Notes under the pieces: model-generated
Databases searched by the model: none
Seen by the model: only the letters and a program-made list of their open reading frames with translations
Told to the model about the DNA's origin: nothing
Assembly: GCA_023442755.1 (NCBI GenBank)
Contig: JAEZXS010000346.1
Span: 1 to 5,353 of the forward strand
DNA from: Pseudomonadota bacterium
Lineage (GTDB): Bacteria > Desulfobacterota > Syntrophobacteria > Syntrophobacterales > Syntrophobacteraceae
Direction of reading: 5' to 3'
DNA: 5,353 nt
Part shown: positions 5,314 through 5,353 of the stretch, piece by piece
Layout of the letters: each line of letters opens with the position of its first letter
Position numbering within the stretch: the stretch's first letter is position 1
Made by a program: the position numbers and the translations under genes

Positions 5314-5353
5314 TCCAGTTGGTGGTTCACCTCGACGAGGGCTGGAGCAAAGC

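Larger units (their letters stand above)
5237..5353 (-). mobile_element. Group II intron, 3' end only (runs off right edge)
   Basis: On the minus strand this stretch reads as the last part of a group II intron: a domain V hairpin (5281-5313), then directly a domain VI hairpin with an unpaired adenosine, then a predicted 3' splice site after ...CCCCTAT at 5237, in keeping with the usual AY end. Group II introns are self-splicing ribozymes that move as RNA with a reverse transcriptase/maturase encoded in domain IV. Bases 5314-5353 should be the domain IV exit and linker before domain V. Domains I-III, the reverse transcriptase gene and the 5' GTGYG end must lie beyond the window if present. The intron points toward the dehydrogenase gene from the opposite strand and sits in intergenic DNA, so that gene is not interrupted. 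Whether it is full length or active cannot be judged. The class is not assigned. Confidence 0.85.

Noticed and set aside
5237..5353. Minus-strand open frame reading ...NHQLESRMREIRQSG... through the right edge
   Set aside because: This peptide is a translation of the domain V/VI RNA, a type of artefact often annotated as a hypothetical protein next to group II introns. The RNA structure explains the sequence conservation.
1..5353. CRISPR arrays, tRNA or rRNA genes, defence genes
   Set aside because: No regularly spaced repeats, tRNA cloverleaf or rRNA-like sequence was found on either strand.

Overview
The window looks like part of a GC-rich, Gram-negative bacterial chromosome. A member of the Desulfobacterota (old Deltaproteobacteria) is my best guess. 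The reasons are a class A penicillin-binding protein of the PBP1A type, a ferredoxin-nitroreductase fusion typical of anaerobes, strong G/C preference at third codon positions, and a group II intron end of a kind I remember from such genomes. No rRNA or other taxonomic marker is present, so this stays an inference.

Layout. Positions 1-3646 hold three minus-strand genes in close array, read right to left: a complete 795-aa PBP1A (3646 to 1259), a complete 277-aa nitroreductase with an N-terminal two-cluster ferredoxin domain (1230 to 397), and the first 125 codons of an EamA/DMT-type membrane transporter (375 to beyond position 1). The gaps are only 28 and 21 nt, so they probably form one transcript. 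A well-formed sigma70-type promoter (TTGAAA-N17-TATTAT, minus strand, 3794-3822) sits about 150 nt upstream of the PBP1A start and is the likely promoter. The leader contains a 35-codon ORF whose stop overlaps the PBP1A start as ATGA.

Positions 3647-4084 are a 438-nt divergent intergenic region. On its right, 4085-5113 on the plus strand is a complete 342-aa zinc-independent medium-chain dehydrogenase/reductase (quinone-oxidoreductase-like). It has lost all four structural-zinc cysteines.

After about 120 nt of non-coding DNA, the right edge (5237-5353, minus strand) holds the 3' end of a group II intron: a domain V hairpin with the AGC triad and a GAAA-containing loop, then a domain VI hairpin with an unpaired adenosine 7 nt before a predicted 3' splice site at 5237/5236. 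The intron body and any reverse transcriptase lie beyond the window. This retroelement end is the most notable content; I did not find a wholly new system.

The PBP1A builds and cross-links peptidoglycan in the periplasm. The nitroreductase and dehydrogenase are soluble redox enzymes of unknown substrate, and the transporter is an inner-membrane protein of unknown cargo. Nothing in the sequence ties the redox enzymes to wall synthesis beyond co-transcription.
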